A stretch of 64,000 bases of DNA from Dorea formicigenerans (GCF_025150245.1 NZ_CP102279.1:927423-991422); one strand, 5' to 3'; counted from the stretch's first letter, positions 25,158 through 32,892 are shown. A program made the numbers and translations. The notes: a model not told the origin generated them from the letters alone.

Positions 25158-25829
25158 GTGTTTCAAATATTGATTGTAGAAGATGATAAAGAATTAAGCC
25201 AGCTATTCCAAAAAGTGCTTGAGAAGAATGGATATCAAGTCAAAAGTGCATCGGATGGAGCACAGGCATTAGAAGTATTGGATAAGGAATATATTGATCT
25301 GATCATTTCTGATATTATGATGCCGGTTATGGATGGTTATGAACTGGTGTCAGAACTTCGTTCAGCAGGATATCAGATACCAGTTCTTATGATCACTGCG
25401 AAAGGTTCCTTTGATGATATGCGCCAGGGATTTCTTTCGGGAAGTGACGATTATATGGTAAAACCGGTAAATGTGAATGAAATGGTTTTAAGAGTCGGAG
25501 CACTGCTTCGTCGTGCACAGATACTGAATGAACACAAAATTGTGATCGGTTCAACAGAGTTTGATTATGATGCAATGACGGTTACAACTGATAAGGAAAG
25601 TCTTGTTTTGCCTAAAAAAGAATTCCTACTTTTATATAAGCTTGCAGCTTCGCCAGGCAGAACATTTACAAAACAACAGTTGATGGATGAAGTATGGGGA
25701 TACGAGACGGAGGCAGACCCACATACGATAGAGGTACATATAGGAAGAATCAGAGAGCGTTTTAAAGATAACCCTGATTTTGAAATCGTAACAATGCGTG
25801 GAATTGGATACAAGGTGGTGAAAAAATAA
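25158..25829 (+). CDS. OmpR-family response regulator
   Basis: GTG at 25158 is chosen because AAGGAGG lies at 25142-25148. The 223-residue protein has a receiver domain (ILIVEDDKELS, phospho-acceptor Asp in LIISDIMMPVMDGYEL, Lys in MVKPVNVNEMV) and a C-terminal winged helix of the Trans_reg_C type (DPHTIEVHIGRIRERF). It overlaps the start of the histidine kinase gene, so the pair is translated together. Within the operon it likely controls the phospholipid genes of element 2 themselves. Confidence 0.93.
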   Translation: MFQILIVEDDKELSQLFQKVLEKNGYQVKSASDGAQALEVLDKEYIDLIISDIMMPVMDGYELVSELRSAGYQIPVLMITAKGSFDDMRQGFLSGSDDYMVKPVNVNEMVLRVGALLRRAQILNEHKIVIGSTEFDYDAMTVTTDKESLVLPKKEFLLLYKLAASPGRTFTKQQLMDEVWGYETEADPHTIEVHIGRIRERFKDNPDFEIVTMRGIGYKVVKK

Positions 25830-26872
25830 TGGAACAAAAGAAAGAAAAAGGATTGCGGATCCGATCCTGTCTGACTGGTGCAATCTGGCTGGCACTTGTA
25901 TTTTCAACAGTCATATCTGCTTTATTATTTGCTTTTTTGAATCATTTTTTTAATCTGCCGGGCAGCATACCTGTGCTTGGCTGGCTTTTGATTTTCAATA
26001 CATTGATTGCAGGGCTGATCACTTCCTTTATTAATGCAAAGTTACTGGAACCAATTACCAGACTTAGTAAAGCAATGAAGGAAGTTTCTCGGGGAGATTT
26101 TGAACAGCATTTGGAAACGAACAGCCGTATAGCAGAAGTTGGAGAATCTTATCAAAGTTTTAACGTTATGACAAAAGAACTTCGTGCAACAGAGGTGCTG
26201 CAGATGGATTTTGTATCTAATGTTTCTCATGAGTTTAAGACCCCGATTAATGCCATTGAAGGATATACAATGCTGCTTCAGGGAGAAGAACTGTCTCCGG
26301 ATCAAGAGGAATATGTAGAAAAAATCTTATTTAACACCCAAAGACTTTCCGGATTGGTTGGTAATATTTTGCTGTTATCCAAGTTAGAGAATCAGAATAT
26401 ACCAATGAAAAAAACAGAATATCGTCTGGATGAACAGATCCGCCAGGCATTTCTTTCATTGGAAACAAAATGGACAGAAAAAGAAATTGGTTTTCAGGTA
26501 GAATTGGAGGAAGTTAAATATACTGGGAATGAAGGACTTTTTATGCATATCTGGATAAATCTTTTGGATAATGCGATTAAGTTCAGCCCTTCAAAGGGGA
26601 CAATTACGATGTTTCTGAAACAGGAACAGGATTCTGTTAAGTTCATTCTGGAAGATGAAGGACCAGGAATAGAGGATGATGTAAAATCCAGAATATTTGA
26701 CAAGTTCTATCAGGTAGATGGATCTCATAAAGCAGAAGGAAATGGCCTAGGTCTTGCACTTGTAAAACGGATTGTAGATAGTGCCGGAGGAACAATCAAA
26801 GCAGAAAACCGTGAATATGGTGGATGCAGATTTGTTGTAGAGCTTCCAATACAGAAAGATGAGATTATATAG
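25829..26872 (+). CDS. Sensor histidine kinase
   Basis: This is a 347-residue kinase with two membrane helices (about 14-35 and 46-68) and only a very short loop between them. That points to sensing within the membrane, as in antibiotic- or envelope-stress kinases of Firmicutes. A HAMP domain follows (LEPITRLSKAMKEVSRGDFE), then the phospho-accepting His in FVSNVSHEFKTPINAIEGY. The ATPase boxes are INLLDNAIKFSP, DEGPGIED and GNGLGLALVKRIV. It overlaps the response regulator stop (TAATG). Confidence 0.93.
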   Translation: MEQKKEKGLRIRSCLTGAIWLALVFSTVISALLFAFLNHFFNLPGSIPVLGWLLIFNTLIAGLITSFINAKLLEPITRLSKAMKEVSRGDFEQHLETNSRIAEVGESYQSFNVMTKELRATEVLQMDFVSNVSHEFKTPINAIEGYTMLLQGEELSPDQEEYVEKILFNTQRLSGLVGNILLLSKLENQNIPMKKTEYRLDEQIRQAFLSLETKWTEKEIGFQVELEEVKYTGNEGLFMHIWINLLDNAIKFSPSKGTITMFLKQEQDSVKFILEDEGPGIEDDVKSRIFDKFYQVDGSHKAEGNGLGLALVKRIVDSAGGTIKAENREYGGCRFVVELPIQKDEII

Positions 26873-26905
26873 TTTTAAGATAAATTAGAAGATGGGAGAA
26901 TTTAT

Positions 26906-27970
26906 ATGACATTTTATCAGGAGTTGCAGTTAAATCAGACAGGTTCTAAAAACCTGTTGAAAAAGAGTGAAACACTAAAAGAAAAATTATATCATATGTG
27001 GGTATATCTGGTGAAGATAGCTGTTACAATGGCATTTTGTTTTTTCTTTGTTAGTATTTTCAGCATCCTATTTGGAAATGAGAACAGCATTGTAGGTGTA
27101 GTAGTCTTATTATGTCTCATGGTGTTTAGAAATGCGGATCTGGGGATCCACACCGGACAATCTACGATACTTTTGGCTTTGTTCTTTGTAATTATGACTG
27201 TATGTCCGCATTTAGCAAATCAGTTTTCACCGGTATTGGGAATGCTGTTAAATATTGCGGCATTGGCTGTGTTGATTCTGTTCGGATGCCATAATCCATT
27301 CATGTTTAATCAATCTACATTGGTTCTTGGGTATCTGCTGCTATATGGTTATGATGTTACGGGAAAAAGCTATCAGATGCGATTAGTCGGAATGGCTTTA
27401 GGTGCAGCACTTACCTGCTTCGTATTTTATCGAAATCATAAAAACAGAACTTATAAAAGAAATCTGAAAGATCTGATACAAGAATTTGATATCACTTCTT
27501 CCAGAACAAAATGGCAGATATGTCAGATTTTATGCGTACCGATTGTCCTTTGCATTGCAGAACTTTGTAATATGCCACGTGCAATGTGGGCTGGTATTGC
27601 GGCCATGTCCACGATTTTGCCGTTTATGGAAGATATGCACTACAGAGTCCGTAAAAGGATTGTCGGAAATATTGCAGGTGTTATATGTTTTACAGTATTA
27701 TATTTTCTGCTTCCTTCGTCAATCTATGCATATATAGGAATTCTTGGTGGAATCGGTGTAGGATTTTCAGCACAATATGGCTGGCAGGCAGTATTTAACA
27801 CATTTGGTGCTTTAGCCATTGCTGCAGAGACTTATGGACTACAAGGAGCGGTTAGTCTTAGAGTGATTCAAAATGTTTTTGGTGTTGTGTTTGCTTTAGC
27901 ATTTTGTGTTATATTTTATTGGTTTATGTCTAAAAAAAAGGAAAGTGAGGTGACCGTACATGCAGAGTGA
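26906..27970 (+). CDS. FUSC-family membrane protein
   Basis: The 354-residue product has about ten hydrophobic segments in two groups, separated by a basic loop (YRNHKNRTYKRNLKDLIQEF), as in FUSC / aromatic-acid-exporter proteins. The second group contains MPRAMWAGIAAMSTILPFMED and a glycine-rich helix. Such proteins are thought to export small amphipathic or aromatic compounds. GGGAG upstream supports the ATG. It lies between the kinase and the CDP-alcohol transferase, overlapping the latter by 11 bases, so it belongs to the same operon. Its link to lipid metabolism is by context only. Confidence 0.8.
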   Translation: MTFYQELQLNQTGSKNLLKKSETLKEKLYHMWVYLVKIAVTMAFCFFFVSIFSILFGNENSIVGVVVLLCLMVFRNADLGIHTGQSTILLALFFVIMTVCPHLANQFSPVLGMLLNIAALAVLILFGCHNPFMFNQSTLVLGYLLLYGYDVTGKSYQMRLVGMALGAALTCFVFYRNHKNRTYKRNLKDLIQEFDITSSRTKWQICQILCVPIVLCIAELCNMPRAMWAGIAAMSTILPFMEDMHYRVRKRIVGNIAGVICFTVLYFLLPSSIYAYIGILGGIGVGFSAQYGWQAVFNTFGALAIAAETYGLQGAVSLRVIQNVFGVVFALAFCVIFYWFMSKKKESEVTVHAE

Positions 27971-28532
27971 AGTGAATCAGGAAGAAAATTTGAATAGAAT
28001 TATTACGGTTCCTAATCTTCTTTCTTTTTTTCGGCTTTGTCTGATTCCGGTAATTATATGGAGTTATTGTGTAAAGAAAAATCCTCTGTTAGCTGGTGAA
28101 ATCTTATTGCTGTCTGGTCTTACGGATCTTGCTGATGGATATATCGCAAGAAGATTCCATAGGATTAGTAATTTAGGAAAAATACTTGATCCGGTGGCTG
28201 ATAAGCTGACACAGGCAGCGATGTTAATCTGTCTGTTTACTCGTTTTCCGCATGTGCTTCTTTTAATCGTAATAATGGCAGGTAAGGAGCTGTATATGGT
28301 AGTCAGTGGATGTCTTGTGATACGAAAGACAGGAAAAGTACATGGTGCAGACTGGCATGGAAAGATAGTAACCTTTTTATTATATGGAACTGCAGCGGTG
28401 CATATTATATGGTTCCACATTACACCGATGGTATCAGATCTGTTGATTGGTTTGTGCGCTATAATGATGGTCATATCGGTCGCTCTGTATATTATCCAGA
28501 ATACCAGGACTCTTAAGGGAGAGACTGTATAA
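27960..28532 (+). CDS. CDP-alcohol phosphatidyltransferase (PgsA-like)
   Basis: The 190-residue membrane enzyme carries the full CDP-alcohol phosphotransferase signature in LTDLADGYIARRFHRISNLG followed by KILDPVADK: Asp-x2-Asp-Gly-x2-Ala-Arg-x8-Gly-x3-Asp-x3-Asp. The opening NLLSFFRLCLIPVIIWSY is typical of phosphatidylglycerophosphate synthase. It would condense CDP-diacylglycerol with glycerol 3-phosphate (or another alcohol), supplying phosphatidylglycerol, the substrate for cardiolipin synthase. The ATG lies within the FUSC gene end (GTACATGCAG). It is the last gene of the phospholipid operon on element 2. Confidence 0.9.
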   Translation: MQSEVNQEENLNRIITVPNLLSFFRLCLIPVIIWSYCVKKNPLLAGEILLLSGLTDLADGYIARRFHRISNLGKILDPVADKLTQAAMLICLFTRFPHVLLLIVIMAGKELYMVVSGCLVIRKTGKVHGADWHGKIVTFLLYGTAAVHIIWFHITPMVSDLLIGLCAIMMVISVALYIIQNTRTLKGETV

Positions 28533-28783
28533 GCAATTTTATATTGCAATGACTAGAAAAATATTTAGGAGAAGATAGATATAAACAGTAAGTCAAACAC
28601 ACAAACTATGGAGTCTTTAGTCGGTTTAATAAAATTTTAGATAGAAAATAAATCATTCAATGTCATTTAGATAAGGTTTTTTATGATGAAAACAGTATAT
28701 CATATGCGTTCATGCATTGAAAATACTGTTCAGTTAAGAAATGCTGTATTTTTTAGGTGCACTAATGCGTAGAAAGCAGGTGT

Positions 28784-29953
28784 ATGATGAGTTCAAATCA
28801 TTTTAGGTTTAAGAAAATAATTTATGATCGTGTAGATGATGCTGATGTAAAAGTGACATCAACAAGTGCGATTGCTCAGATGTATATACGTAAACAGAAT
28901 ATTTTCACGGAGAAGAAGATATTTCCTTATGCCAAAATGGAAGACTTGAGATTAGATTTGTTACCTAAAATCAGGGTTATGGCCCAGAATCATGCGGGTG
29001 GGCAACATCCATGGACAGCAATGGATGATCAGGAACTATTGAAAAGTGCAGGACTGTATGGCAGAGATGTTGTTACAGGAGAAGAGGGATTCAATCTTGC
29101 AGCACTTATGCTTCTTGGAAAAGATGATGTGATTTTAAATGTTGCACCGACTTATGTGACAGATGCACTTGTAAGGAAAGTCAATGTAGATCGTTATGAC
29201 GATCGGGAAATTATTAAGACAAATCTAATCGAAAGTTATAGTCAGCTTCTGGATTTCGGAAGAAAGAATTTGCCGGATAAGTTCTTTTTGGAAGGAGCTG
29301 TAAATAAGAGCCTTAGAAACACGATTGTAAGAGAAATGGTAAGCAATACCTTGATGCATCGGGAATTTACAAGCAGCTATACGGCAAAATTCGTGATTGA
29401 AAAAGATCGAATGTATGTGGAAAATGCAAACCGTGCAACCAAGGAAGGTTTTATAACAGTAGATAATCTGGAACCCAATCCAAAGAATCCGATTATAGCA
29501 GCATTTTTTAGAAATATCGGTTATGCTGATCAGCTTGGATCTGGGGTACGTAAACTATTTAAGTATTGCAAATTCTATTCAGGTAAAGAGCCGGAATTTG
29601 TTGAAGGAGATGTGTTCCGGATTATTGTGCCATTGGATGAGGAGTATTCTTTTGACTTTGGAGTTAATAATAAATCGGTGAGTGAAACTTTGGATGATAA
29701 AATTGCAACTTTAGAGAGCGACTTAAAAAGAACAAAAAATAAAATTGAGACTTTGGATTGCGACTTTGAAACAAAAGAGGAGTTGGAGATTGTTCAACTG
29801 ATAAAAGAAAATCCATCTATCACACAAAAAGAAATTCAACAAAGGACAGGTATTTCATTAGGAACAGTAAAAAGAATTTTACCTAAACTACAGAAGAAAG
29901 GAATTCTTGTTAGAGAGGGCGGTAAACGTTTTGGCAGATGGATTATAAAATAA
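28784..29953 (+). CDS. AlbA/HATPase-type regulator lacking its N-terminal domain
   Basis: The 389-residue protein matches the middle and end of a common clostridial ATP-binding regulator. A HATPase_c_4-type domain shows RNTIVREMVSNTLMHREFTS, YVENANRATKEG and QLGSGVRKLFKYC. The end is a winged helix (NPSITQKEIQQRTGISLGTV). Full relatives have an extra roughly 130-residue AlbA_2 DNA-binding domain in front, which is absent; the sequence upstream shows no such frame. A short coiled-coil-like stretch lies at about 305-330. It may be a functional short form or a truncated gene. The ribosome-binding site is poor (GCAGGTG). Confidence 0.75.
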   Translation: MMSSNHFRFKKIIYDRVDDADVKVTSTSAIAQMYIRKQNIFTEKKIFPYAKMEDLRLDLLPKIRVMAQNHAGGQHPWTAMDDQELLKSAGLYGRDVVTGEEGFNLAALMLLGKDDVILNVAPTYVTDALVRKVNVDRYDDREIIKTNLIESYSQLLDFGRKNLPDKFFLEGAVNKSLRNTIVREMVSNTLMHREFTSSYTAKFVIEKDRMYVENANRATKEGFITVDNLEPNPKNPIIAAFFRNIGYADQLGSGVRKLFKYCKFYSGKEPEFVEGDVFRIIVPLDEEYSFDFGVNNKSVSETLDDKIATLESDLKRTKNKIETLDCDFETKEELEIVQLIKENPSITQKEIQQRTGISLGTVKRILPKLQKKGILVREGGKRFGRWIIK

Positions 29954-30029
29954 AATATAGCTTTTGCTAGTTGTTAAAAAACTGTGATAAACTAAAAGAG
30001 AAAATTTTATAGAGCAGGAGGGCTGATTT

Positions 30030-30284
30030 ATGTGTCAGATAGTATTAAGTATACCGGATGAAGTTCTTTATGATACAAAAATGAGCCATGAGCAGGTGAA
30101 TCAGTTTGCAAGACAAGCGGTGGCTCTTAGATATTATACTCAAAGTGGCGTCAACATAGGTTATTGTTCTCAGATAGCAGGAATGACAGAAGAAGAATTT
30201 ATCAAATATTTAGGTCGAAATCATATATCGATCTTTCGGTTTGATAATGAAAAAGAATTCTTGGAGGAGTTGAATAATGCGTAA
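30030..30284 (+). CDS. UPF0175 family antitoxin
   Basis: The 84-residue protein matches the UPF0175 family: MCQIVLSIPDEVLYDTKMS, then a region of helices ending IAGMTEEEFIKYLGRNHISI and FRFDNEKEFLEELNNA. These small DNA-binding proteins are paired with PIN-domain (DUF3368-type) toxins. GCAGGAGGGC precedes the ATG. The downstream toxin frame overlaps its stop by 8 bases, the usual translational coupling, but is cut to 29 codons here. Confidence 0.85.
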   Translation: MCQIVLSIPDEVLYDTKMSHEQVNQFARQAVALRYYTQSGVNIGYCSQIAGMTEEEFIKYLGRNHISIFRFDNEKEFLEELNNA

Positions 30285-30366
30285 AGTAATTGGGAATTCA
30301 ACACCGTTGATTATTCTGTGCAGGCAGATTAGATATTTTGGTACTTCGTATCTTGAGGATTTATAG
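30277..30366 (+). pseudogene. PIN-domain toxin remnant (29 codons)
   Basis: The frame begins MRKVIGNSTPLIILC, matching the start of DUF3368/PIN toxins with the first catalytic region (NSTPLI; the acidic residue is replaced by Asn in many members). After about 16 residues the match is lost and the frame stops at 30364-30366. The rest of the roughly 150-residue toxin is gone, replaced by the right end of element 2. The antitoxin gene upstream is complete. Confidence 0.75.
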
Positions 30367-30416
30367 AGAGATCTGGAAAGCTGCCTCCTTTCCATGGTTG
30401 TTTGGGTATAAAAAAT

Positions 30417-30435
30417 AGTAATCAGTAGTAATCAG
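30417..30435 (+). repeat. Right arm-type repeats of element 2
   Basis: Two direct AGTAATCAG copies (30417-30425 and 30427-30435) match the left-end repeats at 20954 and 20966, not those of element 1. Confidence 0.65.
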
Positions 30436-30490
30436 TAAACGAATGCCGTATAGCCCCATAAATCAGGGGTTACAGCACCCTGGGGAAAGA

Positions 30491-30511
30491 GTTCGATTCT
30501 CTCATCCCCTG
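30491..30511 (+). repeat. att copy 3 (right end of element 2)
   Basis: An exact 21-base copy of the tRNA-Trp 3' end; including two bases before it, 23 bases match copy 1. Confidence 0.9.
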
Positions 30512-30602
30512 TTGACTGAAGAGTCAGAAACCTTGATTTTCAAGGCTTCTGGCTTTTTCATTTTCCGGGTAATTCCAATGTAGTCAAACAGGAATCGTTC
30601 TT
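30512..30602. mobile_element. Left tip of a third integrated element (remnant)
   Basis: After att copy 3 comes a terminator hairpin (30523-30558), the arm repeat TGTAGTCAAAC (30579-30589) and GGAATCGTTCTTAAAATGA. This is the same order and nearly the same sequence as 14147-14258 beside element 1, up to the last codons of its integrase. The match ends at 30602-30605, so the integrase itself is deleted. No fourth att copy was found to the right. Confidence 0.7.
30523..30558 (+). terminator. Terminator beside att copy 3
   Basis: GTCAGAAACCTTG (30523-30535) pairs with CAAGGCTTCTGGC (30541-30553) with one mismatch and one G-U pair, followed by TTTTT. Confidence 0.75.
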
Positions 30603-30613
30603 AAAATGAAAAA

Positions 30614-31078
30614 TCAATTAATATTTAAATTCGTTTTATTGCTTTCAAATTTTTCTATTAAAATTTTCCCCATTATAATAATTTCTTTTTTCCAAGGATT
30701 CCCAAATATTCCATAGTTCCAGTCGGGGTCAAAAAATAAATGATAATCACCATTCGGATAGTAGGTAGGAAAATACACGTTACATTTTCTGTTAGTGTCA
30801 TAATATTCATAATTAAAAGGGATATATTCTTTTGGAGAAAATAAAAAACAGTCATGTTGCCAATCAAAGGCATACACTTCATTGCTTACCAACTCTTCCA
30901 AAAAAGAATTAATTAGATATTCCTGTTCATCTGTCCAAGGAGTGTCTTTGTGATATGTCTTATTCTCATTAGGAATTTTTATCCATTCAAATTGTCCGTG
31001 TATCTTGGGGGTGAATTTATATTCATTATATAATTTGTTCCATAAGAGATTTTCTGTATTTTGTGGAATAATTTTCAA
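30614..31078 (-). CDS. DUF2716-like hypothetical protein
   Basis: This 154-residue soluble protein is rich in aromatic residues. The C-terminal part has YFPTYYPNGDYHLFFDPDWN followed by YGIFGNPWKKEIIIMGK, which resembles the DUF2716 pattern (a predicted immunity-like or SUKH-like small protein family of unknown function). Codon use is strongly A/T, unlike the nearby chromosomal genes, and the gene sits right after the remnant of a third mobile element, both suggesting acquisition. The start is at 31078; the ribosome-binding site is poor. Confidence 0.55.
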   Translation of the reverse strand: MKIIPQNTENLLWNKLYNEYKFTPKIHGQFEWIKIPNENKTYHKDTPWTDEQEYLINSFLEELVSNEVYAFDWQHDCFLFSPKEYIPFNYEYYDTNRKCNVYFPTYYPNGDYHLFFDPDWNYGIFGNPWKKEIIIMGKILIEKFESNKTNLNIN

Positions 31079-31107
31079 TAGTACATTCCCCCTACGGTTA
31101 TAGTATT

Positions 31108-31452
31108 CTATTCTTTATTATGTATATTTCTTAAGGTATGATAATATATTTTCATATCCGAATCTACTTGTTCTTTACTTCGCATACTATAAGTGTCTAA
31201 GTTAGTTGTATCTACGCTTAGACCAAGCATTCTGCAGATAATGTCAACTTGCCACACCTCAAGTGGGATTTCCAATTTCCTATCGTCATAGGCATCTATT
31301 ACTAATGTTACAGATTTAATATTATCTTTTCTTTTGATGTTATTTTTCATCGTATCGTATTCTTCCTTTATTTGCAAATCTCTGATAAAGCTTTGTCGAC
31401 AAAATCCATCTATGTACCCTCTTTTTAATACAATTCCATTTTCTGTAACCAT
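31108..31452 (-). CDS. Hypothetical protein (114 aa)
   Basis: The frame encodes a charged 114-residue soluble protein: an N-terminal strand region (VLKRGYIDGFCRQSF), a helical KEEYDTMKNNIKRKDN stretch, a strand VTLVIDAYDDRKLEIP and a C-terminal helical part. No family was recognised. It precedes the DUF2716-like gene on the same strand with a 29-base gap and shares its A/T-rich composition, so the two probably form one acquired unit. A polymorphic-toxin immunity role is conceivable but unproven. Confidence 0.5.
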   Translation of the reverse strand: MVTENGIVLKRGYIDGFCRQSFIRDLQIKEEYDTMKNNIKRKDNIKSVTLVIDAYDDRKLEIPLEVWQVDIICRMLGLSVDTTNLDTYSMRSKEQVDSDMKIYYHTLRNIHNKE

Positions 31453-31525
31453 TGTATCATGAAACGATATTCAAGTCATTTGAAAATCTAAATCATTTTA
31501 GGTTTTTCTAACTTTATAAAAATAG

Positions 31526-31572
31526 TTGACAAATAATAAATACCACTCTATAATCGTTCTAAAAAGAACGAT
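31526..31572 (+). promoter_or_regulatory. MarR promoter with overlapping operator palindrome
   Basis: TTGACA (31526-31531) and TATAAT (31549-31554) are 17 bases apart, a consensus promoter. The perfect palindrome ATCGTTCT-AAAA-AGAACGAT (31553-31572) covers the end of the -10 box and the transcription start. This is a textbook layout for autorepression by the MarR protein encoded next. Confidence 0.85.
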
Positions 31573-31584
31573 ATGGAGGAGAAA

Positions 31585-32028
31585 ATGTATTTTTGGGATA
31601 AGCATAAAACAATAATAAGTTATTATGAGTTGCTTTCAGGCGCGGTATGTGATCGGTATGAGTTAACACAGATGGAATATGACATACTTATGTTCTTGCA
31701 TAATAATCCGCAGAATAATACTGCAGCAGAAATCGTAAAGATTAGAAAATCAACAAAATCTCATGTGTCCACTTCGTTGAAAACCTTGGAAAACAAAGGG
31801 CTTGTTGAAAGGAAACAAAGTAAAGAGAATAAAAAGCATATTGAGATTTTTTTGCTGGATAAGGCAGAGCTAATTGTGGAAGCAGGATTAAATGCACAAA
31901 AAGAGTTTGCGAAAAATGTTTTAAGTGGAATGACAGAAGAAGAAAAGCATATGTGTATGAAGGTATTTGATAAAATCTGTAATAATGCAGAAAAATGTTT
32001 AAGGGAGCATAAGGAGCGGGATTTATAA
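31585..32028 (+). CDS. MarR-family transcriptional regulator
   Basis: ATG 31585 is preferred over the in-frame ATG 31573 because GGAGGAG (31575-31581) lies just before it. The 147-residue product has the MarR winged helix (NNTAAEIVKIRKSTKSHVST and KTLENKGLVERKQSKENKKH) between dimerization helices. It probably represses its own operon through the palindrome at 31553-31572; the ligand is unknown. The stop overlaps the start of the membrane protein gene (TAATG), so both are one operon. Confidence 0.92.
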   Translation: MYFWDKHKTIISYYELLSGAVCDRYELTQMEYDILMFLHNNPQNNTAAEIVKIRKSTKSHVSTSLKTLENKGLVERKQSKENKKHIEIFLLDKAELIVEAGLNAQKEFAKNVLSGMTEEEKHMCMKVFDKICNNAEKCLREHKERDL

Positions 32029-32708
32029 TGAAAGAGAACAGTTACAAACCACAGATGCCAGATGTGATGGAAGCGATATTTGATGCAGCGTATTTGCTTT
32101 TTGATCTGGTTGCAGCAATTTTATTTTTTATATTTTCAAAGGGAAATGTGTTGTTTATTCTTTATGGAATATTGACATTGACACTTTGCGGAGGAGATGC
32201 TTTTCATCTGGTACCAAGAATTATCCGGGCAGTACATGGAAGTAATGATAAAATAAAGAGACAGTTAGGGATTGGATTGCAGGTATCGTCTATCACAATG
32301 ACAGTATTTTATATTATGTTGATGTATATCTGGAAATTAACATTCCCAGAATTAAAAATGCCAGTCATCATTGAAGCTATCATATGGATATCGGCAATCG
32401 TCAGAATTGTGATATGCATATTTCCACAGAATAACTGGTGTACGGATGAAGGTAATATGAAATTATCTATTATTAGAAATGCAGTCTTTGCAGTGACTGG
32501 CGTAGGAGTAATTATCCTGTATATCATATCGGGAAATACTTATGGATATCATATGACAAGAATGGTTGCAGCTATCATTATTTCTTTTGGCTGTTATCTT
32601 CCGGTAACTTTATTTAGTAAAACAAAACCAAAGGTTGGATTATTAATGATTCCAAAGACTTGTGCATATATGTGGATTATTGCAATGGGACTTCAGCTTT
32701 TATTTTAA
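32028..32708 (+). CDS. Seven-helix membrane protein in MarR operon
   Basis: The 226-residue product is almost entirely hydrophobic, with about seven helices. A conserved-looking GGDAFHLVPRIIRA segment follows the second helix. I cannot name the family. Co-transcription with a self-repressing MarR regulator suggests a response to a small molecule such as a fatty acid, bile acid or phenolic compound, but this is inference. The operon ends at the hairpin at 32773. Confidence 0.75.
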   Translation: MKENSYKPQMPDVMEAIFDAAYLLFDLVAAILFFIFSKGNVLFILYGILTLTLCGGDAFHLVPRIIRAVHGSNDKIKRQLGIGLQVSSITMTVFYIMLMYIWKLTFPELKMPVIIEAIIWISAIVRIVICIFPQNNWCTDEGNMKLSIIRNAVFAVTGVGVIILYIISGNTYGYHMTRMVAAIIISFGCYLPVTLFSKTKPKVGLLMIPKTCAYMWIIAMGLQLLF

Positions 32709-32772
32709 CAAAATATAGCAAGAATGCCTCTTCCTCTACAGGTGGGAGCAAGTTACTTGATTGTGGATTTAG

Positions 32773-32799
32773 GAGAGCCGGGAAACCGACTCTCTTTTT
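32773..32799 (+). terminator. Terminator after the MarR operon
   Basis: GAGAG-C-CGG pairs with CCG-A-CTCTC around a GAAA loop, followed by TTTTTG. Confidence 0.75.
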
Positions 32800-32892
32800 G
32801 GGAGTATAGTTGCACTGGTGTGGAAAAAAATGTATACTTGTAACAGAAGTGGGAAAGCAATAATTGAGATAATATGGAAGGACAACAATTTT

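Larger units (their letters stand above)
20864..30511. mobile_element. Integrated element 2 in tandem (about 9.6 kb), integrase decayed
   Basis: It is bounded by att copies 20864-20884 and 30491-30511. Its own arm repeats differ from those of element 1: AGTAATCACC at 20954 and 20966 on the left, AGTAATCAG at 30417 and 30427 on the right. An integrase remnant sits at the left end in the same position and orientation as the element 1 integrase. The cargo is a phospholipid-related operon with its own two-component system, an N-truncated regulator and a toxin-antitoxin remnant. No relaxase was seen, so it probably cannot mobilize itself now. Confidence 0.82.

Noticed and set aside
14216-30589. 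CRISPR-like interpretation of the short direct repeats
   Set aside because: The repeats are 8-11 bases, few, placed only at element ends and without spacer structure; integrase arm sites explain them better.
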